This document shows, piece by piece, positions 17,120 to 26,471 of a DNA stretch of 37,965 nt (position 1 is the first letter of the stretch; each line of letters begins with the position of its first letter). Location: contig CAIVJW010000434.1 in NCBI GenBank assembly GCA_903906315.1, positions 1 to 37,965 on the forward strand, in the 5' to 3' direction. The notes beneath the pieces were generated by a model, which was given only the letters and a program-made list of their open reading frames with translations, was not told where the DNA came from and made no database searches. Source of the DNA: an uncultured delta proteobacterium. GTDB taxonomy: Bacteria; Myxococcota_A; Polyangia; Polyangiales; Polyangiaceae. The position numbers and the translations under genes are program-made.

Positions 17120-19729
17120 TCAGTCCACCGTGATCGACTTGCTGACGTTCTTCGGCACGTCCGGGTGCACGCCGTGGTCGGCCACGCCGAGGTGGTCGAG
17201 GTAGTGCATCTTGAGGAGGCTCATGCGCAAGGCGAGCCGCTGCAGCACCACGGTGGCCGAGAACATGGCCATCAGCGTGTCGTTGGTGCGCGGCAGCGTG
17301 ACGATGACCCAGCGGTAGTCCGCGTTGTCGGCGGGCGCCTTGGACGCCGCGCCCGTGAGCGCGGGGTGCTCCTCGGCGATGACCACCGTGCACGCGCCGC
17401 GGATCTTGTGCGTGTTGATCTGCGAGACCGTGAGGGCCACGTCGCGGTCGTCGGGCCCGGTGATGTAGACGAGCGGATAGTCCGTCTCGAGCTCGCCGAG
17501 GAGCGCGGCGCGGTCGACGTGCCGGTCGAAGATCGCGCGCTCGGCGCCGGTGAGCGAGAACGGCGCCGCCGGCGTGAGCACGGAGTCGGCGGCGGCCTGC
17601 GCGAGCCGCCCGACCGCGTCGCCACCGAGCCCCGCCTCCCCCGCGGCGGCAGCGAGCGCCCCGAGGACGTGGCCGAGGCGCTTGAGCATCGCGTCGACCT
17701 CGAGCGGCCCGTACACCGTGTTCAGCCCGAGGATCGTGTTCGGGCCGTGCTTGAACTCCGATCCCTCGAAGCCCTCGGTGTGGTTCAGCACGACCTCGCG
17801 GATCTTGAGCGCGCCCTCCTTGGCGATGGCGCTGATGCGCGTCGCGAGCAGGTGGATGCTCGGGCGGAGGTAGAGCAGCTCCGCCGCGCGCTCGACCGCG
17901 GGGCCGGTGCTCTCGAAGGTCGCGCGCAGCAGCGCGGGCAGGCTGCGCAGTCGGTCGTGGCGCACCTCCAGCTCACGCGCGAGCGCGCCGCCGCCGGCCT
18001 CGCCGAGATCGCCGAGGCGCTCCTTGGCGAGCTTCAGCGCGAGCGCGTAGAGCACGACCATCTGGTTCATGAAGCTCTTGGTCGCGGGGACGGCGATCTC
18101 GGGCCCGCAGCGCAGCGGGATGACGAGGTCGCTCTTCTCCTGCGCGAGCGTGGAGCTCACGTTGTTCACCAGCGCGACGCGGCCGATGCGCTTGCCCGAC
18201 GCGATGACGTCGTTCATCACGTCGATGAGGTCCTTCGTCTCGCCGCTCTGGCTTATCGCGACGAAGAGGTCGCCGTCGCGGAGCGACCGCGCGTACTGGC
18301 CGCGAAACTCGCCGGGCAGGATCGGGATCACCTCGACGCGCGCGAGCTCGTTGAAGAACAGCGACGCGGCGCGCGCGGCGTGCTGCGAGCTGCCGCAGCA
18401 GACGACGTAGATGCGGCCCCCCTCGGCGAGCGCGCTGCGGCACATGCGCGCGAAGCCGTCGACGGCGACGCCGAAGTCCGAGACGTCCTCGGCCTCGAGG
18501 AGCGCGTCGAGGAGCAGCACCGCGCAGAGGTCGGCCGGCCCGCGCGCCATCGCGGCGAGGTCGGCGAAGAGGCCCGCCTCCGACGACACGAGCCGCGAGG
18601 TGACCTCGGTCGCGCCGCCGGCGGGGGCGAGCCCCGAGGGCAGATCGCGCAGGATGCCCTGTAGCGGCGCCGCGTCGACGAGGCCGTGGAAGCGCGCGCG
18701 GAGGTCCTCGTCGGCGTACTGGTCGCGCAGGAGGTCGAGATCGGCCCGGACGAGATCGAGCTCGGCCGCGGGCCGGCAGGCCAGGTGAGCGCGCAGCGGG
18801 CGCGACGCATCGGCGCCGCCGAAGAAGAGGCGGACCACGTCGCGGCAGGTCTCCTCCTGCGCGGCGATCTCCTGGTCCATGAACGTCTCGAAGGGCGGCA
18901 CGAGCACCGTGTCCTTCGCGCGCAGGCGGCTGCGCACCGGCTCGCGCGCGAGGGTCGATCCGGCCGGGCGGCCGGGCTTGTCCGTGATCGCGAAGAGCTG
19001 GTGGCCGACGGCGTCGTACTCGACGAGCTCGCCCTCGGAGATGGGGATGACGACGCGCGTGAGCTTGAGGACCGACGACAGGTCGGACGAGGCGATCGCG
19101 AAGCGGCCCCCGACGGCGTCGCTGCCGAAGCCGAAGTAGAAGCTCGATCCCTGCTTGATGCCCCACGCGGTGCGCGTGACGGGATCGACGATGACCGCCG
19201 CGTACGACCCCTCGAGCTTGACCGCCGCCTTCAGGATGGCAGCGCGCATCGCGCCCCGGCGCACCGCCGGCGTGGCGTCGGGCAGGGCCGCGATCTCGCG
19301 CGCGAAGAAGTGCTCGACGGTGTGCACGACCATCTCGCCGTCGTTGTCCGACAGCACGGCGTGCCCCTCGGCCGTGAGCCACGCCTTGAGCGCGTCGCAG
19401 TTCGTGACGTTGCCGTTGTGCGCGCCGTAGAGGAACGTCTTGCACCGCACGACGTGGGGCTGCGAGTTCGCGTCGTCGACCGCGCCGAACGTCGCCCAGC
19501 GGACCTGCCCGCAGAAGATCCGCCCCGACATGCCGACGATGCCGAGCTCGCGCACCATCACGCTCGGAGCGCCGACGCCCTTCGCGAGGCGCACGTCGAC
19601 GGCGTCCCCCTGGATGGCGGCGCCCGTCGAGTCGTACCCGCGGTACTCGAGAGTCTTCAGCAGGTCGGCCGCGATGAGGCCCAGGTCGTCGCGTGACCGT
19701 TCGTAGACGAGGCCGATGACTCCGCACAT
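17120..19729 (-). CDS. glmS: Enlarged glutamine--fructose-6-phosphate aminotransferase
   Basis: GlmS makes glucosamine-6-phosphate from fructose-6-phosphate and glutamine, the first step to UDP-GlcNAc and peptidoglycan. The glutaminase domain starts at nucleophile Cys2 (MCGVIGLVYE) and keeps GYDSTG, GQVRWATFG, HNGNVTN and SDNDGE. SIS1 has CGSSQHAA (445-452) and ISQSGETKD (492-500). SIS2 keeps E638, K642, E645 and EFKHGP with H661. The C-terminal loop NVSKSITVD carries the sugar-binding Lys (K864). At 869 residues it is much longer than the usual 600-620: about 130 extra residues (about 300-435) precede SIS1 and about 80 (about 670-750) lie inside SIS2. The start is the ATG giving Cys2; TATGGC ends 9 nt upstream and there is no ribosome site. 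It lies 74 bp after glnS. Confidence 0.9.
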   Translation of the reverse strand: MCGVIGLVYERSRDDLGLIAADLLKTLEYRGYDSTGAAIQGDAVDVRLAKGVGAPSVMVRELGIVGMSGRIFCGQVRWATFGAVDDANSQPHVVRCKTFLYGAHNGNVTNCDALKAWLTAEGHAVLSDNDGEMVVHTVEHFFAREIAALPDATPAVRRGAMRAAILKAAVKLEGSYAAVIVDPVTRTAWGIKQGSSFYFGFGSDAVGGRFAIASSDLSSVLKLTRVVIPISEGELVEYDAVGHQLFAITDKPGRPAGSTLAREPVRSRLRAKDTVLVPPFETFMDQEIAAQEETCRDVVRLFFGGADASRPLRAHLACRPAAELDLVRADLDLLRDQYADEDLRARFHGLVDAAPLQGILRDLPSGLAPAGGATEVTSRLVSSEAGLFADLAAMARGPADLCAVLLLDALLEAEDVSDFGVAVDGFARMCRSALAEGGRIYVVCCGSSQHAARAASLFFNELARVEVIPILPGEFRGQYARSLRDGDLFVAISQSGETKDLIDVMNDVIASGKRIGRVALVNNVSSTLAQEKSDLVIPLRCGPEIAVPATKSFMNQMVVLYALALKLAKERLGDLGEAGGGALARELEVRHDRLRSLPALLRATFESTGPAVERAAELLYLRPSIHLLATRISAIAKEGALKIREVVLNHTEGFEGSEFKHGPNTILGLNTVYGPLEVDAMLKRLGHVLGALAAAAGEAGLGGDAVGRLAQAAADSVLTPAAPFSLTGAERAIFDRHVDRAALLGELETDYPLVYITGPDDRDVALTVSQINTHKIRGACTVVIAEEHPALTGAASKAPADNADYRWVIVTLPRTNDTLMAMFSATVVLQRLALRMSLLKMHYLDHLGVADHGVHPDVPKNVSKSITVD

Positions 19730-19803
19730 GGTGGCCGCGCCATAGCACGGACCGAGTCGCGGATGAGCCCGTCCGGCGCGGACGGGCTGCGGCATTCCGG
19801 CGT

Positions 19804-21492
19804 CTACTTCGCGACCAGCTTCGCCCAGGTGTCCTTGAGGGACACGATGCGATTGAACACGAGCGCCCCGGGCTTCGAGTCGACCGAGTCGACGACGTAG
19901 TAGCCCTTGCGCTCGAACTGCACGCGGTCGCCCGGCTTCGCGTCCGCGAGGTACGGCTCGACGAGCGCGCCCTTCAGCACCACCAGCGACTCCGCGTTCA
20001 GGAACGACTTGAAGTCGGCGTCCTTGTGCCCGGCCGGATCCGGGTCCGAAAACAGGCGGTCGTAGAGGCGGATCTCGGCGGGCACCGCGTGCGATCCGCT
20101 GACCCAGTGGATCGCGTTGCCGATCTTGCGCTTGTCGACCGGCTTGCCGCCGAGCGCGTCGAGGTCGACCGTGCAGACGAGCCCGATCACGCGGCCGGCC
20201 GCGTCCTTCACGACCTCGTTGCACTTGAGGATGTACGCCTGACGGAGGCGCACCTCGCGACCGGGCGCGAGGCGCTTCCAGTCCTTCGGCGGGTCCTCGG
20301 TGAAGTCCTCGCGCTCGACGTAGATCGTGCGCGACAGCGAGACGGTGCGGGTGCCCCTCGCCGCGTCCTCGTAGAGCGGCACGTCGAACGTGCGGACGTC
20401 GCCCTCGGCGAGGTTCGTCAGCGTGACCTCGAGCGGGTCGTGCACGGCCACGACGCGCGGCGCCTTCGGCCCGAGGTCGTCGCGGAGGCAGGACTCGAGC
20501 ATGCCGAGCTCGACGATCGAGTCGGCGCGCGCGACGCCGATGCGGTCGGCGAACTCGCGGATCGACTCGGGCGTGAAGCCGCGGCGGCGGAGGCCCGCGA
20601 CCGTCGGCATGCGCGGGTCGTCCCAGCCGAGGACGTGCTTGTCGCGCACGAGCTCGATGAGCAGGCGCTTCGACAGCACCGTGTAGTCGAGGTTCAGGCG
20701 CGCGAACTCGATCTGCTGCGGCCGGTGGTCGAGGCCGCACGCGCCGAGCAGCCAGTCGTAGAGCGGGCGGTGGTCCTCGAACTCGAGCGTGCAGATCGAG
20801 TGCGTGATGCCCTCGATCGCGTCCGACTGCCCGTGGGCGAAGTCGTAGTTCGGGTAGATGCACCAGGCGTCGCCCGTGCGGTGGTGGTGCGTGTGGCGGA
20901 TGCGGTAGAGGATGGGGTCGCGCAGGTTGAGGTTCGGCGCGGCCATGTCGATCTTGGCGCGCAGGACGCGCGATCCGTCCGGGAACTCGCCCGCGCGCAT
21001 GCGCGTGAACAGGTCGAGGTTCTCCGCCGGGGTGCGGTCGCGCGACGGGTCGTGCGTGCCCGGATCGGTGAGCGTGCCGCGGCCGGCGCGGATCTGCTCG
21101 GGCGTCGCGTCGCTGACGTAGGCGTGGCCGTCCGCGATCATCTTCACGGCGAAGCCGTACAGGCGATCGAAGTAGTCGGAGGCGTAGTGGAGGTGCGTGC
21201 CCCAGTCGAAGCCGAGCCAGCGGACGTCGGCCTCGATGGCGTCGACGTACTCGGTGTCCTCGGCGAGCGGGTTCGTGTCGTCGAAGCGCAGGTGGCAGCG
21301 GCCGCCGTAGTCGCGGGCGAGCCCGAAATTGAGGCAGATCGACTTGGCGTGCCCGAGGTGGAGGTAGCCGTTGGGCTCCGGCGGGAAGCGCGTGACGACC
21401 TGACCGCCGTGCTTGCCCGCCGCGCGATCGGCGTCGATGAGGGTGCGGATGAAGTTGTTGGGGCGCGCGGGCGCCGGCGTGGGGTCGGTCAT
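19804..21492 (-). CDS. glnS: Glutamine--tRNA ligase
   Basis: This 562-residue class I synthetase charges tRNA-Gln directly with glutamine. The HIGH-like motif is HLGH (45-48) within PNGYLHLGHAKS. The KMSKS-like motif is VLSKR (272-276). RFDDTNP and the conserved ICTLEFEDHRPLYDW distinguish GlnRS from GluRS. The C-terminal half (about 340-562) is the two-barrel anticodon-binding region. Length is normal. Direct charging means the organism need not rely on the GatCAB transamidation route for Gln, though that route may serve Asn. A tRNA-Gln gene lies 226 bp upstream on the same strand, and glmS follows. The ATG has only a weak purine-rich upstream region. Confidence 0.97.
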   Translation of the reverse strand: MTDPTPAPARPNNFIRTLIDADRAAGKHGGQVVTRFPPEPNGYLHLGHAKSICLNFGLARDYGGRCHLRFDDTNPLAEDTEYVDAIEADVRWLGFDWGTHLHYASDYFDRLYGFAVKMIADGHAYVSDATPEQIRAGRGTLTDPGTHDPSRDRTPAENLDLFTRMRAGEFPDGSRVLRAKIDMAAPNLNLRDPILYRIRHTHHHRTGDAWCIYPNYDFAHGQSDAIEGITHSICTLEFEDHRPLYDWLLGACGLDHRPQQIEFARLNLDYTVLSKRLLIELVRDKHVLGWDDPRMPTVAGLRRRGFTPESIREFADRIGVARADSIVELGMLESCLRDDLGPKAPRVVAVHDPLEVTLTNLAEGDVRTFDVPLYEDAARGTRTVSLSRTIYVEREDFTEDPPKDWKRLAPGREVRLRQAYILKCNEVVKDAAGRVIGLVCTVDLDALGGKPVDKRKIGNAIHWVSGSHAVPAEIRLYDRLFSDPDPAGHKDADFKSFLNAESLVVLKGALVEPYLADAKPGDRVQFERKGYYVVDSVDSKPGALVFNRIVSLKDTWAKLVAK

Positions 21493-21718
21493 GGTCGCTT
21501 CCGCTTCTCCGCGGGGCTCGCGGGAGCGGCGGATCTAGCACGGAACGGCGCTTTATTGCAGCGCGGCACGGGCGCGCGGCGGTCGCAGGCGACCTCGCGA
21601 AGGGCGGGAGCGAGGGAAGCGACGGACGCACGCACGTCGGTCGACACGAGGTCCACCCTCGCCACCGCCGAGCGTCACACGGCGCGAAGCCGGCCGACGT
21701 CAGGCGGAACGAGAGGAC

Positions 21719-21793
21719 TGGTTGGGGCGGAAGGGATCGAACCTTCGGATGGTGGAGTCAGAGTCCACTGCCTTACCGCTTGGCTACGCCCCA
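21719..21793 (-). tRNA. tRNA-Gln (anticodon CTG)
   Basis: The minus strand folds into a full cloverleaf: 7-bp acceptor (TGGGGCG with CGCCCCA), D arm, a 5-bp anticodon stem (GTGGA/TCCAC) with loop CTCTGAC and anticodon CTG reading CAG, variable loop CATCC, T arm GAAGG-TTCGATC-CCTTC, discriminator A, and an encoded CCA end. The weak U1-A72 pair is typical of tRNA-Gln and is used by GlnRS. The gene is just upstream of glnS on the same strand. Confidence 0.96.
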
Positions 21794-21831
21794 GTGACGG
21801 CACACCGGCCCAGGTCGGCCAGAGGGCGGTG

Positions 21832-21860
21832 AAGCTATTCGCCACCGCACGGAAGGTCAA
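21832..21860 (-). promoter_or_regulatory. Candidate promoter of tRNA-Gln
   Basis: On the minus strand TTGACC (21860-21855) and TAGCTT (21837-21832) are 17 bp apart. The expected start lies about 30 nt before the mature tRNA 5' end. This is the best sigma-70-like promoter in the window and could also drive glnS and glmS. Confidence 0.6.
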
Positions 21861-21940
21861 GGACGACGTGAGGACCGGCGTGCGAAAGGCGTCGAGGCGG
21901 CGCGCGACACGTCGGCGCGCACGCCCCCCCGGGCGCGTCA

Positions 21941-22807
21941 TCAGAAGAAGTCCTGCACCATCCACACGCGGCCGTCGGGCATCACCGCGAACCCGCACGC
22001 GACCCCGGTGTACTTCGCGGTCGTCATGTTGAGGTAGTGGCCGTGGTCCTGGTACGGCTCGCCGGGCCCCTCGGCGAACATGCTCTGCAGGCACGCCGAG
22101 ACGACCGAGTCCGGCGTGCCGTTCCAGCCGGGGCACTCGTTCTGCGAGGACTCGCCGCACCGCCCGAACGCGCCGTGCGGCTGCGACGCGGCGCCGTCGC
22201 TGGCGGCCTCCGAGTCGCCGCACCCCTCGGCGTCCGCCCGTCGCGCGACGGAACCGACGCCGGCGCGCGCGCGCAGCTCGTTCGTCTTCGCCACGCACGC
22301 CTGCCGCGCGGACTCGAACGGGCCCGCGCCCGCGGGCGGCGGGGGCGCGCCGCCGGCGAGCATGCCCGGCACGCACGCCATGCCGACGGGCGTCCACGCG
22401 CACGTCGCGCCGGCCTTGCAGTCCGCGGGCGACCAGCAGCCGCCGCAGCGCCCCGCCACGCAGCGCGAGAGGGCGCAGACGGGATCCTGATCGGCGCGGC
22501 ACGTGAGGCCGACCGCGGGCCCGCCCGCCGGCCGGGGCGCGGGCCCGGGCTGCCCGTAGCCTGGGGTCCGCGTGGAGCCGCCGGGCCGAGGCGGGCCGGG
22601 GTAGTAGCCGGCGCCCGGCTGCGGCCGACCGATGGGCGGCGGTTGCTGCGTCACCGGCGTCGGGTCGGGGCCTCGCGGCAGCGGCCAGCCCGCGCCCTCC
22701 TGCGCGCACGCGCCGACGACCGCGACCGCCACGCACGCTCCGAGGAGCCGCGCGCGCGCCGCGCGATCGGGCGAGGCGACGTGGGTCGGCGACGTGGGGC
22801 GGCGCAT
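21941..22807 (-). CDS. CAP/SCP-domain lipoprotein
   Basis: The 288-residue protein has an export signal with lipobox VGAC at C34, so the mature protein is probably lipid-anchored. A Pro/Gly-rich spacer (about 45-100) is followed by a Cys-rich segment (101-146) and a C-terminal CAP domain (about 164-288). The domain is recognised by ACVAKTNELRARAG at its start, the HGAFGRCGESSQ motif, which matches the H-x-x-GEN region, and GHYLNM, which matches the CAP signature GHYTQ. CAP proteins bind lipids, glycans or other proteins outside the cell; the bacterial roles are mostly unknown. The start gives a rather long N-region before the hydrophobic core, so a later start is possible. The tRNA-Gln gene lies downstream on the same strand. 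Confidence 0.85.
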   Translation of the reverse strand: MRRPTSPTHVASPDRAARARLLGACVAVAVVGACAQEGAGWPLPRGPDPTPVTQQPPPIGRPQPGAGYYPGPPRPGGSTRTPGYGQPGPAPRPAGGPAVGLTCRADQDPVCALSRCVAGRCGGCWSPADCKAGATCAWTPVGMACVPGMLAGGAPPPPAGAGPFESARQACVAKTNELRARAGVGSVARRADAEGCGDSEAASDGAASQPHGAFGRCGESSQNECPGWNGTPDSVVSACLQSMFAEGPGEPYQDHGHYLNMTTAKYTGVACGFAVMPDGRVWMVQDFF

Positions 22808-22953
22808 GGGCGGATGGGAGCGCGGTTCGGGGCGCGGATCAAAGCGATTCGCGCGCCCACCCCGCGAACGTCACGGCACGATCACGACTTTACCGACCGC
22901 AGGGCGCGCGCTCCGCGCCGATCACCACCGATCCGCGCGCAGGCCGTCCGCTT

Positions 22954-22978
22954 CGCGACCGCGCAACGCGCGATCGCG
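22954..22978 (-). terminator. Hairpin directly after SUMF-like gene
   Basis: An 11-bp stem, perfect in the minus RNA except for one U-G pair, with a 3-nt loop, begins one base after the stop codon. No U-tract follows. It is placed as a terminator or 3'-end stabiliser. Confidence 0.5.
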
Positions 22979-22979
22979 G

Positions 22980-23747
22980 CTACTTGCAGCAGCGGAAGCC
23001 GGTCGAGTAGTCGTGGTACTTCGGCCCGTGCGCCATCGTGCGGTACTTGCAGCCCTCGCCGTTGATCTTCGTGTCGAGGTAGTATCCGCCTCGGAACGTG
23101 CCACTCCGGTCCGACGTCCACTCGTGCAGGTTGCCGACCATGTCGTAGACGTCGAAGCCGTTGCGACAGCGCTTGAAGCGGGCCACCGGCGCGAGCGTGC
23201 CGGGGAGCTGGTTGAGGCGCGGGTCGTTCATGTTCGCCCACGAGTACGCCTCCGACGCGGGCGGGCCGCCCTCGGTGCCGTAGTAGTGGTTGAACGACGA
23301 CGTCGCCTCGTCGTTGCAATACCCCGACTTGTGATCGTCGCCGTACGGGTAGCGCGTCGGCTTCTTGCCCTCGCAGGCGCCGATCCACTCCTCGTCCGTG
23401 CAGAGGTGCTTGCCCGCGTTCTTGCAGGCGACCTCGGCCTCGTCGCGGCTGATGTACGCCTGCGGCAGCTGCGGGCGGCCCCTCGAGTCCGCGCGACGAC
23501 TGACCGCCTTGACCTTCAAGCCCTCGACCGGATCGAAGGGCGAATGGTCGCGCACCTTGCCCCGGGCGACGATCTCGACCGTCGCGGCCTCGTACTTGTC
23601 GATGCAGTACGCGCCTCGGATCGACACCATGCCCTCGGGGCATTTGCCGCCGCCCGCCTCGGCCGCGTCCGGCAGCGTCGCCACGAGCAGCACGCCAAGG
23701 GCGGCCGCGACGATCGGCGGCGAGCCGACGAGAGACGCGAGCTTCAT
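22980..23747 (-). CDS. Exported sulfatase-modifying-factor (FGE/SUMF1)-like protein
   Basis: This 255-residue protein has a signal peptide (hydrophobic core about 11-25, likely cleavage after AEA near residue 31) and then a formylglycine-generating-enzyme-type fold: MVSIRGAYCIDKYEAT at the start, ISRDEAEVACKNAGKHLCT, the hallmark YDMVGNLHEWTSD (201-213), FRGGYY, and GFRCC at the end. In true FGE two cysteines lie in a CxxxxC arrangement; here C233 is present but the second position is Met238, so formylglycine formation is unlikely. Related proteins act as binding or other oxidoreductase domains. GGAGG five bases before the ATG supports the start. It is divergent from truD. Confidence 0.87.
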   Translation of the reverse strand: MKLASLVGSPPIVAAALGVLLVATLPDAAEAGGGKCPEGMVSIRGAYCIDKYEAATVEIVARGKVRDHSPFDPVEGLKVKAVSRRADSRGRPQLPQAYISRDEAEVACKNAGKHLCTDEEWIGACEGKKPTRYPYGDDHKSGYCNDEATSSFNHYYGTEGGPPASEAYSWANMNDPRLNQLPGTLAPVARFKRCRNGFDVYDMVGNLHEWTSDRSGTFRGGYYLDTKINGEGCKYRTMAHGPKYHDYSTGFRCCK

Positions 23748-23852
23748 GAAGGCCTCCGTGAAGTGATCGGGCCCAAGAGGGGTACCGCGGGGCGGCCGGA
23801 CGGGCAAATCGGCGGCGACGTGGTTACGGCTCGCCGTGCGCCTCGAATCGGG

Positions 23853-23858
23853 TAGAAC
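23853..23858 (+). promoter_or_regulatory. -10-like box abutting truD start
   Basis: TAGAAC ends 9 nt before the truD ATG and no ribosome site lies between. No clear -35 is visible at 16-18 bp upstream. The box matches the one before purF in sequence and placement. Confidence 0.4.
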
Positions 23859-23867
23859 GCGGCCCCC

Positions 23868-25001
23868 ATGAGCGACGCGCTTCCCCTCCCCCGCGCGACC
23901 TTCCGCAGCCGCCCCGAGGACTTCGTCGTCGACGAGCTGCCCGCGTATCGGCCGTGCGGGCAGGGCGAGCACCTCTACCTCACCTTCCGCAAGGTCGGCC
24001 TCACCACGCTGGACGCGATCGGCGCCCTCGCGCGCGCGCTCGGCGTCGACCCGCGCGGCACGGGCTTCGCCGGGATGAAGGACCGGCACGCCGTCACCAC
24101 GCAGACGGCGTCGTTCCCCTTCCCGCTCGCGCGCGCGGTCGAGGCCGACGTCGCCGCGATCGCCGTGCCGGGCGTGACGATCCTCGAGGTCGCTCGCCAC
24201 GGCAACAAGCTCAAGCCCGGCCACCTCGAGGGCAACCGCTTCACCATCGTGCTCCGCGACCTCGCGCCCGCCGACGTCGACGTCGCCCGCGCGGCGCTCG
24301 AGGCGGCCGGGCGGGCGGGCGTGCCGAACGAGTTCGGGCCCCAGCGCTTCGGCCGCGACGGCGACAACCCCGAGCGCGCGCTCGCGTGGCTCGCCGGCCG
24401 CGAGCGGGGGCCTCGCGACAAGCGGCAGCAGCGGCTGCTCTTCTCCGCGCTGCAGTCGCGGTGGTTCAACCAGGTGCTCGCGCGGCGCGAAGCGGAGGGC
24501 ACGTGGGCCGAGATCCTGCCGGGCGATCTCGCCAAGAAGCACGATTCCGGCGGCCTGTTCCCCGTCCCGCTCGACGGCCCCGATCTCGACGACGCGCGGG
24601 CTCGCGGGGTCGCGGGCGCCATCTCGCCCACGGGCCCCATGTTCGGATCGAAAATGCGCTGGCCCGAGGGCGCTCCGCGCGCGATCGAGGACGCCGTGAT
24701 GGCCGAGGGCTTCGGCGATCCCGCGAAGCTCGAGGCGTTCCGCCACCTCGGTGAGGGCACGCGTCGGTCCCTGCGCCTCGAGGTCTCGGGGCTCGCCGTG
24801 ACGCCGCTCGTCGACGGAGGCGGGCTCACCGTTTCGTTTGTGCTACCGAAGGGGGGCTATGCCACGACGGTCCTCGGCCGAGCTTGCCGCCTCGACGACG
24901 CGTCGCGCGCCCCGCCCGCGGGGCAGAGCGCGTCGGCTCCGGGCGACGACCCCGCCGAAGCGACCGACGGGGATTCCCACGGCTCCGACGATGCTCCTTG
25001 A
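23868..25001 (+). CDS. truD: tRNA pseudouridine(13) synthase
   Basis: TruD isomerises U13 in the D arm of certain tRNAs. The 377-residue protein begins with the family pattern FRSRPEDFVVDELPAY, followed by GEHLYLTFRKVGLTT and the catalytic motif GFAGMKDRHAVTTQ with nucleophile D72. RPGHLEGNRF-type sequence (KPGHLEGNRFTIVLRD) and NEFGPQRFG belong to the TRUD insertion region. The C-terminal 40 or so residues are acidic, low-complexity and outside the family core. The ATG is the only sensible start; it has no Shine-Dalgarno and lies 9 nt after the TAGAAC box. The promoter region is shared divergently with the SUMF-like gene. Confidence 0.95.
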   Translation: MSDALPLPRATFRSRPEDFVVDELPAYRPCGQGEHLYLTFRKVGLTTLDAIGALARALGVDPRGTGFAGMKDRHAVTTQTASFPFPLARAVEADVAAIAVPGVTILEVARHGNKLKPGHLEGNRFTIVLRDLAPADVDVARAALEAAGRAGVPNEFGPQRFGRDGDNPERALAWLAGRERGPRDKRQQRLLFSALQSRWFNQVLARREAEGTWAEILPGDLAKKHDSGGLFPVPLDGPDLDDARARGVAGAISPTGPMFGSKMRWPEGAPRAIEDAVMAEGFGDPAKLEAFRHLGEGTRRSLRLEVSGLAVTPLVDGGGLTVSFVLPKGGYATTVLGRACRLDDASRAPPAGQSASAPGDDPAEATDGDSHGSDDAP

Positions 25002-25002
25002 C

Positions 25003-25024
25003 GCGCTCGCTCCGTGACGAGCGC
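25003..25024 (+). terminator. Perfect 7-bp hairpin after truD
   Basis: GCGCTCG and CGAGCGC flank an 8-nt loop, beginning one base after the truD stop. No T-tract follows. It separates truD from the exbB operon. Confidence 0.45.
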
Positions 25025-25154
25025 CGCCCCCGACTCAACCGAACCGACCTTCGCCCCGGCCTTCGCGGCGGGGTGACACGATGAAACGAGGCCCCGCGCG
25101 GGCCGAGCGAGCGGCGGGCGACGACGCCGCGCCAGCGAAAGGCACGACAGCACG

Positions 25155-25993
<839 letters not shown>

Positions 25994-25994
<1 letters not shown>

Positions 25995-26467
25995 TGGCGA
26001 TCAGCAGCGGAGGGGGCGACGACGACCTCATCAGCGGGATCAACGTCACCCCGCTCGTCGACATCACGCTCGTCCTGCTGATCATCTTCATGGTGACGGC
26101 GAAGATCATCGTCTCGCAGTCGCTGCCGCTCGACCTGCCCAAGGCCGCGAGCGGGCAGGACGTGCAGCTCGTGTTCGGCCTCGAGCTGCACTCGAACGGC
26201 GACACCGTGATCGACGGCAAGAAGGTGCCGAGCGACGACGCCATCCTCGCCGCGGCGCGCGAAGCGCAGGCAAAAACCGCCGATTTGCGCGCGGTGATCC
26301 GCGCGGACACCACGGTGCAGCACGGGCGCGTCATCCGAGCGCTCGACCTGCTCAAGCAGGCGGGCGTGTCGAAGATCGCGTTCGGCGTGACGCCGATCTC
26401 CGCCGAGGGCGCGGGCTCCGCTGCGCCGCAGGCCCCGCCGGCCCCCGCACCCGCCCCAGGCAAGTAG
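25994..26467 (+). CDS. exbD: ExbD/TolR biopolymer transport protein
   Basis: This 157-residue protein has a short cytoplasmic N-terminus, one membrane segment with the signature INVTPLVDITLVLLIIFMV, where D23 is the proton-carrying Asp, and a periplasmic ExbD domain (about 45-140) with DGKKVPSDD and IRADTTVQHGRVI. The C-terminus is Ala/Pro-rich. The ATG overlaps the exbB stop by one base, and the tonB-like gene starts 4 bp after its stop. The three form one operon. Confidence 0.93.
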
Positions 26468-26471
26468 CCCC

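Noticed and set aside
19730-19803. glmS ribozyme or other riboswitch before glmS
   Set aside because: The gap to glnS is only 74 bp, too short for the known ribozyme, and the likely -10 box abuts the start.
22980-23747. Active formylglycine-generating enzyme
   Set aside because: The second catalytic Cys is replaced by Met and no sulfatase gene is nearby.
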